From Anaerobium acetethylicum (GTDB lineage: Bacteria > Bacillota > Clostridia > Lachnospirales > Lachnospiraceae), in NCBI RefSeq assembly GCF_900096945.1, contig NZ_FMKA01000037.1:1-33814 (forward strand): a stretch of DNA of 33,814 bases. Reading direction: 5' to 3'. This document shows, piece by piece, positions 26,100 to 33,814 of this stretch; position 1 is the first letter of the stretch; each line of letters opens with the position of its first letter. The position numbers were made by a program, and so were the translations under genes. The notes beneath the pieces were generated by a model. It searched no databases and had not been told where the DNA came from. It saw nothing but the letters and a program-made list of their open reading frames with translations.

Positions 26100-26425
26100 G
26101 GATTAGAGTGTCAAATTCTCCTTATGAAGTCTTGCTTCCTCGCTTTTCACATTCGGCAACCATAACACAGTGATACAGCACATGGTTCAATGAGCAGCTT
26201 TATGAAGACGTTGGTAACTATTCCGGACAATCTCCTTCATAGTTACATATAATGCACACAAATTGCAGGAACTGCAATTTGGCACACGCAGAACTCGGGT
26301 TTTTACGCAAAATCAGCATAAAAACACCTCGCGTTACTATATATTTAAACCATTGGTACGCAAGACCACTACGTCTTCATCTAAGCGAGAGCGCGCTGCG
26401 AATGAACATGTGCTGCATCACGTCC
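26100..26425 (-). repeat. Structured element A, copy 2 (contains nested repeat B)
   Basis: Read on the minus strand, the copy begins at the stop codon of the YesN gene with GAGGACGTGATGCAGC and ends near 26100 with GACACTCTAATCC, matching copy 1 at both ends. The long-range stem is CATGTGCTGCATCAC (26407-26421) with 26170-26184. Two base pairs of this stem differ from copy 1 and both stay paired. The GAAGACG/CGTCTTC stem (26204-26210 with 26372-26378) is kept. Its interior hairpins are replaced by repeat B. The outer left arm of copy 1 is missing because the YesN coding region occupies that place. Confidence 0.75.
26214..26338 (+). repeat. Repeat B, copy 2 (nested in element A copy 2)
   Basis: This copy has the same 125-bp length as 11305-11429 and is about 85% identical. 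A perfect 8-bp stem GTAACTAT/ATAGTTAC lies at its left end. The CAAATTGC/GCAATTTG stem is kept while its loop has changed. It sits inside the tip of element A copy 2 and is oriented opposite to it. Confidence 0.8.
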
Positions 26426-27175
26426 TCATAGCTTCTCGCGATATTCCAAAGGGCTGACGCCAACCTGCTTCTTGAATATCCTGCTGAAATATCCCTGGTC
26501 CGGATAGCCTACCAGTTCTCCTACCTGGCGTATGGAGAGTTCAGGATTGTGCAGCAGAATCTGCTGCGCCTTCTGCATGCGCAGTGAAATGAGATATTTG
26601 GAAGGGCTGTAGCTGTACTCCTTATAGAATATTTTGGTCAGGTAGCTGGAACTGTAATTCATGCTTCCGGCGATCAGATTGAAGTTGATGTCGGAACTGT
26701 AATTCTGTGTTATATAATCTTTCATAATGGCAGCAATCTGAGAAGGCGTATTGTGGGTCATGCCAGGATTGAAGATATCTTCAAAGGAGCTTTTCTGCAT
26801 GTCGTACTTGTTTTTCAGCTTGATCAGTGCTGATTTCAGCTCGTCCGTATCGACAGGCTTGAGAAGATATTCTGAAACCTTCAGCTGGATAGCGCTTTTT
26901 GCATATTCAAAATCGGAGAATCCGCTTGTTATGATGAAGTCGACCAGAGGATAGTACTGCCGGACGTTTTTCAAAAGAGTGATGCCGTCCATCACAGGCA
27001 TGCGTATGTCGGTAATAATCAGATCAGGGGAAAGCTCTTTGACGAGTTCGAGCGCCTGTATTCCCGTCTGGACCTTCCCTACAACCTCAAATCCGGTATC
27101 TGAATTTTCAACCTTCTGTGCGAGATTATTCAGCAGCAGCTCTTCATCTTCGGCAATAATGACTTTATATCTCAT
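26426..27175 (-). CDS. YesN-type response regulator
   Basis: A 249-residue regulator with an N-terminal receiver domain and an AraC-type DNA-binding domain. Asp56 in DLIITDIRMP is the phosphorylation site. Acidic residues Glu9, Asp10 and Glu11, and Lys in YLLKPVD, complete the receiver pocket. The last ~100 residues are the helix-turn-helix pair (AGSMNYSSSYLTKIFYKEYS and VGYPDQGYFSRIFKKQVGVS). It follows the histidine kinase by 3 bases and is translated from the same message. The pair probably senses an extracellular sugar and activates the neighbouring ABC importer. Its TGA stop is directly followed by repeat A. Confidence 0.93.
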   Translation of the reverse strand: MRYKVIIAEDEELLLNNLAQKVENSDTGFEVVGKVQTGIQALELVKELSPDLIITDIRMPVMDGITLLKNVRQYYPLVDFIITSGFSDFEYAKSAIQLKVSEYLLKPVDTDELKSALIKLKNKYDMQKSSFEDIFNPGMTHNTPSQIAAIMKDYITQNYSSDINFNLIAGSMNYSSSYLTKIFYKEYSYSPSKYLISLRMQKAQQILLHNPELSIRQVGELVGYPDQGYFSRIFKKQVGVSPLEYREKL

Positions 27176-27178
27176 TGG

Positions 27179-28975
27179 TTAATTCTCCTTCTTTTTGAAT
27201 TTTTGGCCTACAGACACGATGCCATGTCCGTCCTTCGTGTTTCCGTAGCTGAATATAATTTCATCTTCACAGTACAGCTTCCACCGCATATAGACGTTTA
27301 TCATGCCGAGCCCGTTGATTTTCATTTCGGGCATGCCGGGATTGGCATCGGCTTCCTGTATGCGTTCGGTGATCGTCCTGACAGCACTTTCCGAAAAGCC
27401 GTTGCCTGAATCGATGACGTCGATCTGCCAGTGGGTATCGCAGATGTGCCCGGTTACTGACAGATTCCATGGGGGGATGCAGTCAGTGCCGTATTTGAGG
27501 GCATTTTCTACAATCGGCTGGATCAGCAGCTTCGGAATCTGACGGTCAAGAAGGCTTTCGTCTATATCGATGGTATAGTTCAGGCTGGACTGGTAGCGGA
27601 CCTTCATGCAATACAGGTATTTGTTTACGTAATCGATTTCGGACCGTATGCTCACACTTGTGGAGGAGCTATCGGTAATATACCGCATGATCTTTGTCAG
27701 GTTCCGGCACATGGTTATAACTTCCTGTGGCTGGCCGTTTTCTGCAAGAACGATGATGCTTGAAAGGGTATTGTAATAAAAATGAGGATTGATCTGCGAC
27801 TGAAGTGCCAGGGTGCGGGATTTCAGTTCCTGCTGCCTTGAATCGATCAGGGCGTTCATGGACGTGTTCAGATTTTCGCTCATATTCTGAAATGCATGAT
27901 ACAGCTCCTGCATTTCATTATAGGCAACGTGGTAGCTGCCTGTGTACGTTTCTCCCAGGGTATCGATCTCAAGACGCTGCACAATGTGCTTCAGGTGCTT
28001 GATCGGCTTGACCAGGCTGCGGGAAATACCGTAAGAGATAATGAGAGAAGCGGCAAGCAGGGCAAAAACAAATAGCAGCAGTATGTAGAGCAGGTTATTG
28101 ACCGGTTTCAATACATAGGATTCGGGCTGCACGGTAATATATGTCCATCTGCTGAAGGAGGAGGTGGTGTATGCGATATATTCCTTTTCTCCGGTAACCG
28201 GATTCTTAAGTGATGCGGAGTCTTTGGTGTCAGTCATATAGGAATAGTAATCAGGGATGGATGTCTGTTCTTCCTGGGTCAGGTTATAGGGATAGATCAG
28301 CTTATGGTCTTCCGAATAAATATAGACTTTTGCAGAATTGGAGGCTTTCTTTTCATAGCTGAGAATGCTTTTGAAAATGCTTTTGCATCGCTTTATCGTT
28401 TCGACGGCGCCGACTGTCTTCCCATACTTGTTGTCATAGGAACGGTATAGCGAAATATACCAGACAGGATATCTGCTTGAGGTAGACAGGGAGGATGTAA
28501 GGTATGGCTGGCTGATCATTTTTTTTCCGCCTAAATTGAGGACTTCAGTAAACCAGGCAAGGCTGTCCGTTTTGACCGAAGAGGTGTTGGTCTGAATTCC
28601 TACTTTAAGCATGTGATCCTGCATGTCATACAGATTGATCTGGTCAACCTTGACATCGGCTCCATTGATGGTCACGAACAGGCTGGCCATGTTGTCCAGA
28701 GTATCTTTTGAAATATCCAGATTAAAGGAAGACCCAAGCTTGTCCTTTACCAGACTGCTGTAATTGATATTGATGGACACGGTATCCATATCGCGCACCA
28801 CTGAGTCCACCTGATCTTCGAAAGAAGCATTCAATGTGGTAATGGAATCGATTTCCTGACTAATAAGCTGTTTTGAAACGAACTTATAGAAAAAAACGCT
28901 GAATGCAGACAAGATCAATACTGCAAGTCCAACGTAGGCCAGGAATAATTTGGTTTGAAGTTTTAGTTGTTGCAT
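27179..28975 (-). CDS. YesM-type sensor histidine kinase
   Basis: A 598-residue membrane sensor. A transmembrane helix near residues 10-31 and a second near 293-318 frame an extracellular sensing domain of about 260 residues. A HAMP linker and a His_kinase domain follow, with His398 in QSQINPHFYYN as the phosphorylated residue. The ATPase domain shows the N box VENALKYG and the DSGNGF and GLGMINV glycine boxes. A GTG at 28990 is in frame, but GTGAGGG is better spaced for the ATG at 28975. It is divergent from the UroD-family gene at 29149 and paired with the response regulator downstream. Confidence 0.93.
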   Translation of the reverse strand: MQQLKLQTKLFLAYVGLAVLILSAFSVFFYKFVSKQLISQEIDSITTLNASFEDQVDSVVRDMDTVSININYSSLVKDKLGSSFNLDISKDTLDNMASLFVTINGADVKVDQINLYDMQDHMLKVGIQTNTSSVKTDSLAWFTEVLNLGGKKMISQPYLTSSLSTSSRYPVWYISLYRSYDNKYGKTVGAVETIKRCKSIFKSILSYEKKASNSAKVYIYSEDHKLIYPYNLTQEEQTSIPDYYSYMTDTKDSASLKNPVTGEKEYIAYTTSSFSRWTYITVQPESYVLKPVNNLLYILLLFVFALLAASLIISYGISRSLVKPIKHLKHIVQRLEIDTLGETYTGSYHVAYNEMQELYHAFQNMSENLNTSMNALIDSRQQELKSRTLALQSQINPHFYYNTLSSIIVLAENGQPQEVITMCRNLTKIMRYITDSSSTSVSIRSEIDYVNKYLYCMKVRYQSSLNYTIDIDESLLDRQIPKLLIQPIVENALKYGTDCIPPWNLSVTGHICDTHWQIDVIDSGNGFSESAVRTITERIQEADANPGMPEMKINGLGMINVYMRWKLYCEDEIIFSYGNTKDGHGIVSVGQKFKKKEN

Positions 28976-29008
28976 ATGTATAACCCTCACTTCCGTATTT
29001 CGAATAAT

Positions 29009-29037
29009 AGTATAACATCCTTGTTAAAAAAGTACAA
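29009..29037 (-). promoter_or_regulatory. Predicted promoter of the YesM/YesN operon
   Basis: On the minus strand TTGTAC (29037-29032) and TATACT (29014-29009) are 17 bases apart, 34 bases upstream of the kinase start. Confidence 0.55.
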
Positions 29038-29057
29038 ATAGTAATCCGGAAAGTCTA

Positions 29058-29086
29058 TGGACTTGTAAAAATGGCACAGTTATAAT
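29058..29086 (+). promoter_or_regulatory. Predicted promoter of the second UroD-family gene
   Basis: A consensus TATAAT (29081-29086) lies 17 bases after a weak TGGACT (-35, 29058-29063). A weak -35 with a good -10 fits an activated promoter, perhaps driven by the divergent YesN system. Confidence 0.5.
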
Positions 29087-29097
29087 GAGAGAAATAT

Positions 29098-29124
29098 GTT
29101 ACTGCTTACTCCGTGAACGGTAAC
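29098..29124. repeat. GTTACTG/GGTAAC hairpin in the UroD-family leader
   Basis: GTTACTG (29098-29104) pairs with CGGTAAC (29118-29124). GTGAACGGTAAC at 29113-29124 is identical to 5282-5293. It would lie in the 5' leader, just after the predicted promoter. Confidence 0.45.
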
Positions 29125-29148
29125 GAAATATCATATGGGAGGACTACA

Positions 29149-30336
29149 ATGAAATACAAGGATAACTGGATAGAGACAAAAGAGAAATGGACGAATTACT
29201 GGCAGCATAAAAATACTGGAAGACCCCTGATGTGTGTAATCGCAAGAAAGCCGGAAATAGAACAGCTGTCGAACAGCAGACCGACGGAAGGCGGGTACAG
29301 GGATGTCATCTGCCAGGGCAAGTACTACAACCTGCCTGAAGAGCTGTACTGGAAGGACATGGAAGATAAATACCAGAACGCAGAGCGCATTGTGGCAAGA
29401 TATCGCCATTTCTGTGAAAACCATCTGTTCCTGGCGGAAAGCTTTCCAAATCTGAATGTGGACTTTGGACCTGGATCCCTGGCATCCTATCTGGGCGCTG
29501 AAATAGGGTTTAAGGAAGATACGGTATGGTTTGAAGAATGTGTAGAGGACTGGGAGGATGAAAAGGAATTCAGTTTCGATCCGGAAAATAAATGGTTCAA
29601 AAAACATATGGAGCTGGTGAAGGAATGCCGCCGGCTTGCAGGTGATGACTTCTATGTGGATATGCCGGATCTGATGGAGAATCTGGATGTCCTTGCTTCT
29701 CTCCGAGGGGTGCAGGACCTGATATTTGATATGATGGATGAACCGGAAATCATCGAAGAAAGGGTAAAACAGATTACAGATCTGTATTATGAATATTATG
29801 ACAGGTTTTACGATGTCATTAAAGATGAGGAAGGCGGGAATGCCTATACCGTTTTCCAGATCTGGGGGCCAGGAAAGACAGTGAAGCTCCAGTGCGATTT
29901 CTCGGCGCTTATGTCACCGCAGCAGTTCCGTGATTTTGTACTGGAATCCTTAAAGGAACAGTCGGCAAAGGCAGACCATGTTCTGTACCATCTGGACGGA
30001 CCGGATGCAATCAAGCACCTGGATGCAGTAATGGAAGCAGATGGGATTGATGCGCTCCAGTGGACGAGCGGGGATATGGGACCTGATGGAACACTCGAAG
30101 AATGGTATCCGATTTATGACAAGGCAATCACAGCAGGAAAATCCCTGTGGGTCAAGGTATACTCGGGAGAATTTGAAGACTGGATCAAAAATGTGGACAG
30201 GATCGTGGAACGCTATGGTTCACACAGCCTTTTCCTGTTCTTCCCTGAAATGTCCCTGGAACAGGCGGACACCCTTATCGCCCATGCCGATCAATACTGG
30301 AGCGATGTCAAAGGAAGCTTTTGTGAAAATAAATAA
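29149..30336 (+). CDS. UroD-family protein lacking the zinc motif
   Basis: A 395-residue cytoplasmic protein of the uroporphyrinogen decarboxylase superfold (C-terminal pattern YHLDGPDAIKHLDAVMEAD then DALQWTSG). Where the other family member in this window has His-x-Cys, this one reads HLDG, and the late cysteine is also absent. It therefore cannot bind zinc in the MtaA way and may do different chemistry or bind a ligand. GGGAGG is well placed before the ATG at 29149, so the in-frame ATG at 29113 is not used. It sits between the YesM/YesN pair and the ABC importer and has its own terminator. Such genes are commonly annotated as uroporphyrinogen decarboxylase, but its real role is unknown. 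Confidence 0.7.
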   Translation: MKYKDNWIETKEKWTNYWQHKNTGRPLMCVIARKPEIEQLSNSRPTEGGYRDVICQGKYYNLPEELYWKDMEDKYQNAERIVARYRHFCENHLFLAESFPNLNVDFGPGSLASYLGAEIGFKEDTVWFEECVEDWEDEKEFSFDPENKWFKKHMELVKECRRLAGDDFYVDMPDLMENLDVLASLRGVQDLIFDMMDEPEIIEERVKQITDLYYEYYDRFYDVIKDEEGGNAYTVFQIWGPGKTVKLQCDFSALMSPQQFRDFVLESLKEQSAKADHVLYHLDGPDAIKHLDAVMEADGIDALQWTSGDMGPDGTLEEWYPIYDKAITAGKSLWVKVYSGEFEDWIKNVDRIVERYGSHSLFLFFPEMSLEQADTLIAHADQYWSDVKGSFCENK

Positions 30337-30347
30337 ATAGAAAATGT

Positions 30348-30385
30348 AAAAGCACGACGGAATATGCAAAACGTCGTGCTTTTTT
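30348..30385 (+). terminator. Rho-independent terminator
   Basis: AAAAGCACGACG pairs with CGTCGTGCTTTT around a 12-nt loop and ends in a T run, 12 bases after the UroD-family stop codon. The rest of 30386-30565 is AT-rich leader. It includes a CCTATC/GATAGG hairpin at about 30532-30544 and no gene. Confidence 0.88.
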
Positions 30386-30565
30386 GCGCAAGAATAAAAA
30401 AGCGAGGGTAAAAGAGATAAAAAGACAGTAAGATAGTATATAAAAATGTTAAAATAGTCCAAAACGCATCCCGAAAAGTGCATAGCATATCGGAAGCACA
30501 TTTGATAAACTTCCATTAACAAGTAAAACATCCTATCTGATAGGAGAAAATATGGGAGGTAAATT

Positions 30566-31930
30566 ATGAAGAAAAAAGTTATGGCGTTATTGTTATGCAC
30601 AAGCATGGTGGCTGCTATGCTGGCTGGCTGCGGCAAATCACCGGCTGCTACAGAAAGCTCTGATTCTGAAAAAGGAAAAACAGAAGCTTCAAATTCAACG
30701 GAAGCGGATTTTGCAGGTGAAGAGCTCAGCATTCTGGTATCAGCCGGCTGGATGGACAACAGATATGATGCCACGATCGCACGCTTTGAAGATACTTATG
30801 ATGTAACGGTAGACCTGCAGACAATTCCAGCTGACCAGTACTCAGATGTGCTTCAGTCTAAATTATCTACCGATTCATGTACTGATATATTCTGGATCCA
30901 GTCCGATCCATTCGCAATCGCTTCACAGATTGTCGATCCGGATAAGTACTGCATCGATTTTACCGGAGCAGCATGGGAAGGCGTTATACCGGAAACGAGA
31001 CTCCAGTCATGCACTTATGATGGAAAATTATACGGCCTGCAGCTCTGGCACAATTCACCAGAGTACATAATGGTATACAACAAAACCATGTTTGAAGAAA
31101 ATAAATGGGAGGTCCCAGCCACCTATGCAGATTTAAAAGATCTCTGTGCAGAAATTGCAGATAAAGATATTACACCATGGTTTGTTCCGGGTGCAGACGG
31201 ATGGCAGCATCAGTTGTCGTTCTTCCAGATAGGCGGCGTCTATGAAGCAGCAGCACCAGGCTTATACGAAGGGCTGAATGACAACACAGCAACATTTGCA
31301 GGCAATGAGAAGATGCTTGAAGTGTTGAAAGAATTTAAAGAATTATCAGATGCAGGATATTTAGGGGAAGACTGGATCGGTACAGACAGCACCAACATGT
31401 CCAATGAATTCGGCGACAGAAATGTTGCAATGGCAATGGCAAACTCAAGCTATATCAAACAAATTCAGGAAGATACGGGAACAAGCGACGAATTCGGATT
31501 ATTCCTGCTTCCGTTAGGAGACAATGATACATTCCCGACAAATCCGGGCGGCCCTACAATGTTCGGATATGAAGGAAGCGAACACCCTGAACTTGTAAAA
31601 GCATTTTTTGAATTCTGCACAACAACTGAAAGCTTACAGGAAATCCTGGACAATTCACCGGCTTATACAAACATCGATGTAAATGACGACAAGGTAGTTC
31701 AGAAATGGCTTCCGGAAGAAGAGGAATTCATGGCAGCAATTCCTGCAGAAAAAATGAAGACAGGGGTTCTTCAGACATCCACAAAATACACAAACGACTA
31801 CTGGATGGACTTTGGTGCTGATATGATCGCATACTGCCAGGGTACAATGGAAGCAGATGATGTACTGAAGAATATGGATGCAAACAGGGCTGAATCAGCC
31901 AAGGTTGCAGGAGATGAAAACTGGAAATAG
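30566..31930 (+). CDS. Sugar ABC transporter substrate-binding lipoprotein
   Basis: A 454-residue extracellular binding lipoprotein of the sugar type (family 1 solute-binding). The lipoprotein signal ends in MLAGC, with lipidated Cys22. A Ser/Thr/Glu-rich linker follows before the binding lobes start at about residue 52 (ELSILVSAGWMDNRYDATIARF). GGGAGG precedes the ATG. It heads an operon with two permeases and would capture oligosaccharides, here probably pectin fragments. No ATPase gene follows within the window, so a shared MsmX-like ATPase is likely. Confidence 0.93.
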   Translation: MKKKVMALLLCTSMVAAMLAGCGKSPAATESSDSEKGKTEASNSTEADFAGEELSILVSAGWMDNRYDATIARFEDTYDVTVDLQTIPADQYSDVLQSKLSTDSCTDIFWIQSDPFAIASQIVDPDKYCIDFTGAAWEGVIPETRLQSCTYDGKLYGLQLWHNSPEYIMVYNKTMFEENKWEVPATYADLKDLCAEIADKDITPWFVPGADGWQHQLSFFQIGGVYEAAAPGLYEGLNDNTATFAGNEKMLEVLKEFKELSDAGYLGEDWIGTDSTNMSNEFGDRNVAMAMANSSYIKQIQEDTGTSDEFGLFLLPLGDNDTFPTNPGGPTMFGYEGSEHPELVKAFFEFCTTTESLQEILDNSPAYTNIDVNDDKVVQKWLPEEEEFMAAIPAEKMKTGVLQTSTKYTNDYWMDFGADMIAYCQGTMEADDVLKNMDANRAESAKVAGDENWK

Positions 31931-31955
31931 CATTTTGACTATATTATTTTAGGAA

Positions 31956-31994
31956 CAGATGGTGCAGAAAGATAATGGCTTGCTGCACCATTTG
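31956..31994 (+). terminator. Attenuator-like hairpin between binding protein and permease
   Basis: CAGATGGTGCAG (31956-31967) pairs with CTGCACCATTTG (31983-31994), one G-U pair, with a 15-nt loop and TTTAG after it. Hairpins at this place often let the binding protein be made in excess of the permeases, by partial termination or 3'-end protection. Confidence 0.6.
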
Positions 31995-32013
31995 TTTAGA
32001 AAGAGTGGTAACT

Positions 32014-32895
32014 GTGAACAAAAAAAGAATATATCCGCAATGGTTTTTGATCATACCTTTGGTTCTGTATATATGCTTCTTTCTATTTCCAAGTATACTT
32101 GGTGTACTGTATTCGTTTACTGACTGGAATGCAAGAAGCGCAATGACTGGAATCAATTTTGTGGGATTGCAGAATTATACTGAAATTTTCACTTCTAATA
32201 AAGATTATGTTTCAGGTATTTTACATACGTTGTCATTTACAGTTGTATCGAATATGATCAAGCTGGTTCCTGCTTTACTGCTTGCAATCATGCTTCAGGA
32301 GGGACTTCGGGGAAAGGGGTTATACAGAACGCTGCTGTATCTGCCATCCATCCTTCCTTTCGTAATTATCGGCCTCGTCTTCAAATCCATATTGAATTAC
32401 AATACAGGCCTGCTGAATATGGTACTGGATGCTCTGCATCTTGGGATTTTAAAACAGAAATGGCTTTCTGATTTAAACGTTGTCTGGAAATCAATTTACG
32501 GTGTGGATGCATGGAGAGGTATCGGTTATGTAATGACCATCTTCTTAGCCGGTTTAAATACAATACCGAAATCTTATTACGAAGCTGCTCAGATCGACGG
32601 AGCCAATTTTTGGCAGAGGATCAGGCATATCACGCTGCCAATGCTTACAGGCGCAATCATGATCAATCTTGTTTTTGGTATCACCTATGGACTAAAAGTA
32701 TTTGATATCATCTATGTGCTGACAAACGGAGGCCCGGGTCATGCAACGGAAGTAATGACCACGTATTCCTACCAGCTATACTCAAGCGGCCAGTATGGCA
32801 TGTCTACAGCCCTGAATACGATTCTCCTGGGAATAACTGCATTCATAGGAATCATGGTTGTAAGGGTCATGAGTAAGAAGGAGGTACAGCAGTAA
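32014..32895 (+). CDS. Sugar ABC transporter permease, first subunit
   Basis: A 293-residue membrane protein with about six transmembrane helices, of the MalF/UgpA type. The EAA loop that contacts the ATPase starts at Glu190 (EAAQIDGANFWQRI). The open frame reaches an ATG at 31975, but that codon lies inside the hairpin at 31956-31994 and has no good ribosome site. The GTG at 32014 begins VNKKRIYPQW, a typical permease N-terminus, and has a weak AAGAGTGG before it. The stop codon overlaps the next permease start by one base, so the two are translationally coupled. Confidence 0.9.
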   Translation: MNKKRIYPQWFLIIPLVLYICFFLFPSILGVLYSFTDWNARSAMTGINFVGLQNYTEIFTSNKDYVSGILHTLSFTVVSNMIKLVPALLLAIMLQEGLRGKGLYRTLLYLPSILPFVIIGLVFKSILNYNTGLLNMVLDALHLGILKQKWLSDLNVVWKSIYGVDAWRGIGYVMTIFLAGLNTIPKSYYEAAQIDGANFWQRIRHITLPMLTGAIMINLVFGITYGLKVFDIIYVLTNGGPGHATEVMTTYSYQLYSSGQYGMSTALNTILLGITAFIGIMVVRVMSKKEVQQ

Positions 32896-33713
32896 TGAAA
32901 AAAAATATTCAGAACATCCTGAAGCAGCTGGTCTGCATCGTGCTCTGCCTGGCAGTTGTGGTTCCTTTTTATATGGTACTGATCAACTCCTTCAAGTCGA
33001 AATCGGAAGCGGCAAGAATGTCCCTTGCCCTGCCAAAGGAATGGCTGTTCAGCAACTATGTTGAGGTCATTGAAAAGGGAAAACTAATCCAGGGATTCTC
33101 AAACAGCTTAAGCTATGCGCTGACAGCAACGATCGTGGCGGTGATTTCGTGTGCGATGGCATCTTTTGTCATATGCAGGAAGCCTACAAAATTGAATGTA
33201 TTTATCTACTATTTTGTTCTGTGCGGCCTGTTCTTCCCTGTAAACTATGTAACCCTGGTAAAGGTTTTGAACTTCTTTCATCTTACGGACAATAAGCCCG
33301 GCATCATAATAGCCTTCACAAGTGCAATGATACCGTTCTGCATCTTTACAATCAGAAACTTCATATTGTCTGTACCGATCGAGCTTGACGAGGCTGCAGT
33401 CATTGACGGGGCAGGACCGATAGAACTGTTCTTCCGGATTATCGTACCGCTTCTGAAACCTACGCTGGTAACCTGCTTTATATTGCAGTTTATGGGAGTT
33501 TGGAGCGATTTCCTGACACCGCTGTATCTTTCAAGCAGCAGCAAGCTCTTCCCGATGACGATGGCTGTATATCAGTTCTTTGGAAAAAACAAGAGCTACT
33601 GGAACTATATTTTTGCGGATATCATCCTGACATGTATTCCGGTCATCATCGTATATATGCTGGGGCAGAAATATATTGTCGGCGGCATGACATCAGGGGC
33701 AGTAAAAGAATAA
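32895..33713 (+). CDS. Sugar ABC transporter permease, second subunit
   Basis: A 272-residue membrane protein of the MalG/UgpE type with about six transmembrane helices. The EAA loop starts at Glu166 (EAAVIDGAGPIELFFRI). It overlaps the first permease by one base (TAATG). It pairs with it to form the import channel, driven by an ATPase encoded elsewhere. The third copy of element A begins 6 bases after its stop codon. Confidence 0.92.
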   Translation: MKKNIQNILKQLVCIVLCLAVVVPFYMVLINSFKSKSEAARMSLALPKEWLFSNYVEVIEKGKLIQGFSNSLSYALTATIVAVISCAMASFVICRKPTKLNVFIYYFVLCGLFFPVNYVTLVKVLNFFHLTDNKPGIIIAFTSAMIPFCIFTIRNFILSVPIELDEAAVIDGAGPIELFFRIIVPLLKPTLVTCFILQFMGVWSDFLTPLYLSSSSKLFPMTMAVYQFFGKNKSYWNYIFADIILTCIPVIIVYMLGQKYIVGGMTSGAVKE

Positions 33714-33718
33714 GCGAA

Positions 33719-33814
33719 AGGGGACGTGATGCAAAACATGTTCATTCGCAGCGCGCTCTCGCTTAGATGAAGACGTAGTGGTACGTAAGGCCGCAAAGTA
33801 CGCGGCCTAAGTAC
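33719..33814 (+). repeat. Structured element A, copy 3 (cut by window end)
   Basis: The first ~95 nt match copy 1 from 21975 almost perfectly, including the GTGATGCAAAACATG arm and the GAAGACG, GGTAC and GGCCG half-stems. The two clear differences from copy 1 fall in unpaired positions (the hairpin loop, and next to the CGGCC arm). The 3' half lies beyond the window. It sits directly after the permease gene, on the same strand. Confidence 0.8.

Overview
The window looks like a piece of a gut Lachnospiraceae (Clostridia) genome. It has Firmicutes-type promoters and AGGAGG-like ribosome sites, YesM/YesN-type regulation, a sugar ABC transporter without its own ATPase, and many AraC regulators sitting next to single glycosidases. 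This is inference from gene content; no rRNA or other phylogenetic marker is present.

Layout. 1-2.8 kb: a HAD sugar-phosphatase-like gene and xylulokinase. 2.9-4.0 kb: an AT-rich HIRAN-domain gene of unknown role. 4.1-8.1 kb: an AraC regulator divergent from a large GH106-like hydrolase. 8.3-17.0 kb: an AraC regulator divergent from a GH42 beta-galactosidase, then a secreted rhamnogalacturonan lyase (PL11) and a second GH42. 17.1-19.8 kb: an AraC regulator divergent from a GH127 beta-L-arabinofuranosidase whose first ~43 residues seem to be missing. 19.9-21.9 kb: a UroD/MtaA-family protein with zinc ligands and a LysR regulator, both on the minus strand. 22.6-26.0 kb: an AraC regulator and a GH31 glycosidase. 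26.4-29.0 kb: a YesN/YesM two-component pair on the minus strand. 29.1-33.7 kb: a second UroD-family protein, then a lipoprotein and two permeases of a sugar ABC importer.

Together the genes suggest use of pectic rhamnogalacturonan I and its side chains. The PL11 lyase is the only exported enzyme. The importer would bring in oligosaccharides, and cytoplasmic GH106-like, GH42, GH127 and GH31 enzymes would trim them. Xylulokinase would feed xylulose into the pentose phosphate pathway. No transporter ATPase, GH105 unsaturated-uronyl hydrolase or xylose isomerase lies in the window.

The most unusual content is between the genes. A structured element of about 440 nt (family A) occurs at 21908-22345, 26100-26425 (minus strand) and, cut by the window edge, at 33719-33814. 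Its long-range stem has two compensated base-pair changes between copies. A second element of 125 nt (family B) occurs at 11305 and again nested inside the second A copy. Short GTAACTRTTC palindromes related to the ends of B are scattered at gene boundaries. Several of these repeats supply, or directly abut, the stop codons of neighbouring genes.
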